7,211 nt of DNA from assembly GCA_016870425.1 (NCBI GenBank), contig VGBQ01000134.1, positions 1 through 7,211 of the forward strand. Reading direction: 5' to 3'. Shown here in pieces: positions 6,171 to 7,211 of the stretch (the stretch's first letter is position 1; every line of letters starts with the position of its first letter). The translations under genes and the position numbers were made by a program. The notes beneath the pieces are model-generated. The model was not told the DNA's origin. It made no database searches and saw only the letters and a list, made by a program, of their open reading frames with translations. The stretch is from Actinomycetota bacterium. Lineage in GTDB: Bacteria; Actinomycetota; Actinomycetes; S36-B12.

Positions 6171-7144
6171 ACGATGTTGCTTTGCGGTCTCGCGTCGTGC
6201 CTGTGGCGATGGCGACGACCTTCACAGCCTTCATGCTCGTCAGCCTCCAGATCCGCGGCATTGGTGAACTTGTCGAGCGTGGGGCCTCCCCCATAGCGGT
6301 TGCTGGTACAACGCAGCTGCTCCAGGGATTGGTGACCGCGCTACTGATCCTGTCGCTCCCCGCCCTGCGCGCCGGTGTTGCTCGCGCGGCTTCGGGGGTG
6401 AGGTCGGGAGCGGTGCCCGTCTGGACCCTGGCTGGGGGCCTCGCCGGCGCGCTCCAGATCGCTGTCATGGGACTGGTCTCCCCGGTGATCGGGGTGGCGG
6501 CTCTCACTGTTCTGCTCGTTTCAGGTCAGACAGCGAACGGTCTCGTCGTGGACCGCACGGGCTTGACGCCTGGCGGCAAGCGAGCGATCACTCCCGCGCG
6601 TGTGGGCGGCGCCATGCTGGCGGTCGTCGCTGTGGGGCTCGTCTGGTGGGGGAGCGAGTCATCTGCGAGCGGAGGGGCGGCCTGGTGGGCCGTCGTCCTG
6701 GCTGTCGTCGCGGGCGCAGGCGCCGCCGTCCAAGCGGCGCTCAATGGGCGCGTGGCACAAGTAGCCGGACAGCCGGTCGTCGCTGCCGAAGTGAACTTCC
6801 TGGGGGGCGCCACGGTCATGTGGCTCCTTGTCGGGGCTTTCGCCCTCCTCGGTTCCCGCCAGTCTCCTCTGCCCGATGTGGGGTCGGCGTGGCTCTACGG
6901 AAGCACCATCTTCGGACTGCTGCTCATCGTCAACAGCGCCTGGGCGGTGAAGCACCTGGGCGTGCTCCTGCTCAGCCTCGTGGGTGTGGTCGGTCAGATC
7001 TCCGGGGCGATCCTGGTCGACTTCTTCCTGCCCCTGCCAGGATCGGCGTTCGCATGGACCCTCGTCCTCAGCCTCGCTGTCTCCGTTGTGGCTGTGGCCG
7101 TCGCTGCCTTCGCGCGGAGGTCTGCAGCTCTCGTGCGGTCATGA
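6167..7144 (+). CDS. DMT-superfamily membrane transporter with two YdcZ (DUF606) domains
   Basis: This is a 325-residue, strongly hydrophobic protein with roughly ten predicted transmembrane segments. It is built as two tandem YdcZ/DUF606 units. The first (about residues 12-160) contains LAGGLAGALQIAVMG and SGQTANGLVVDRTGL. The second (about 173-315) contains AAVQAALNGRVAQVAGQPVVAAEVNFLGG and VGQISGAILVDFF; the paired GQ...D motifs reveal the internal duplication. Family members belong to the drug/metabolite transporter superfamily and mostly have no known substrate. Its place as last gene of a catabolic operon suggests import of the substrate or export of a toxic intermediate (inference). 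The ATG overlaps the hydratase stop as ATGA with no clear ribosome binding site, so translation is probably coupled. No terminator hairpin is seen before folD. Confidence 0.85.
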   Translation: MNDVALRSRVVPVAMATTFTAFMLVSLQIRGIGELVERGASPIAVAGTTQLLQGLVTALLILSLPALRAGVARAASGVRSGAVPVWTLAGGLAGALQIAVMGLVSPVIGVAALTVLLVSGQTANGLVVDRTGLTPGGKRAITPARVGGAMLAVVAVGLVWWGSESSASGGAAWWAVVLAVVAGAGAAVQAALNGRVAQVAGQPVVAAEVNFLGGATVMWLLVGAFALLGSRQSPLPDVGSAWLYGSTIFGLLLIVNSAWAVKHLGVLLLSLVGVVGQISGAILVDFFLPLPGSAFAWTLVLSLAVSVVAVAVAAFARRSAALVRS

Positions 7145-7152
7145 TGTCCCAC

Positions 7153-7158
7153 TAGGGT
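7153..7158 (+). promoter_or_regulatory. Candidate -10 element of a leaderless folD promoter
   Basis: TAGGGT matches the actinobacterial -10 pattern TANNNT and ends seven bases before the A of the folD ATG at 7166, so transcription could begin at the start codon itself. The overlapping AGGGTGA (7154-7160) could instead serve as a weak ribosome binding site. No clear -35 is seen, which is common for such promoters. Confidence 0.4.
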
Positions 7159-7165
7159 GACGACC

Positions 7166-7211
7166 ATGACGGCAACCATCCTGGACGGCAAGGCGACGGC
7201 AGCAGCGGTGA
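7166..7211 (+). CDS. folD: Methylenetetrahydrofolate dehydrogenase/cyclohydrolase FolD, first 15 codons (3' end outside window)
   Basis: Only the N-terminus is present. It reads MTATILDGKATAAAV, which matches the opening of actinobacterial FolD (consensus MTAxILDGKATAAAIK). FolD is a bifunctional cytosolic enzyme that interconverts 5,10-methylene-, methenyl- and 10-formyl-tetrahydrofolate using NADP. It is a housekeeping gene and probably marks the chromosomal edge of the catabolic cluster rather than taking part in it. It starts 21 bases after the transporter stop and seems to have its own promoter. The call rests on 15 residues, so some doubt remains. Confidence 0.75.
   Translation, partial: MTATILDGKATAAAV

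Noticed and set aside
7138..7170. Inverted repeat GTCATG ... CATGAC flanking the folD start
   Set aside because: Six-base arms, 21 bases apart and overlapping coding ends, are expected by chance and show no further symmetry.

Overview
The window is about 7.2 kb of high-GC DNA. GTG starts, dense packing with 4- to 8-base gene overlaps, strong GGAGG-type ribosome binding sites and TANNNT-style -10 elements all suggest an actinobacterium. The Micrococcales are my best guess, from overall protein style only; no rRNA or other taxonomic marker is present. There is no tRNA, rRNA, CRISPR array, insertion sequence or phage gene, and no gene-free stretch longer than about 140 bases.

Layout: (1) positions 2-475, plus strand, the C-terminal part of a GntR-family regulator with an FCD ligand-binding domain. 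(2) Positions 493-3234, minus strand, a two-gene operon: an M24 'pita-bread' hydrolase (creatinase / Xaa-Pro dipeptidase / DddP-like fold) transcribed first, then a succinate-semialdehyde-dehydrogenase-type aldehyde dehydrogenase. (3) Positions 3235-3372, a divergent control region with a perfect 12-bp palindrome, a candidate promoter for each direction, and a strong ribosome binding site for the rightward operon. (4) Positions 3373-7144, plus strand, a tightly coupled five-gene operon: two-domain cupin, 3-hydroxyisobutyrate-dehydrogenase-family oxidoreductase, single-domain cupin, FAH-superfamily 2-keto-4-pentenoate-hydratase-like enzyme, and a DMT-superfamily YdcZ/DUF606 membrane protein. 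(5) From 7166 to the window end, the first 15 codons of folD, apparently with its own leaderless promoter and not part of the cluster.

Together, the seven central genes look like a small-molecule catabolic divergon: a C-N (or other) bond-cleaving M24 enzyme, two NAD(P)-dependent oxidoreductases for an aldehyde and a beta-hydroxy acid, two cupins, a hydratase/decarboxylase for a 2-oxo acid, and a transporter. I cannot match the set to a described pathway. Partial resemblances exist to ectoine degradation (M24 hydrolase plus succinate semialdehyde dehydrogenase), to dimethylsulfoniopropionate breakdown (DddP-like M24, cupins) and to meta-cleavage pathways (aldehyde dehydrogenase plus hydratase), but each lacks its other key genes here. 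The two most informative details are that the M24 enzyme has Cys where metal-dependent M24 enzymes have a metal-binding Asp, and that the divergent promoters share a LacI-type palindrome although the adjacent regulator is GntR/FCD.
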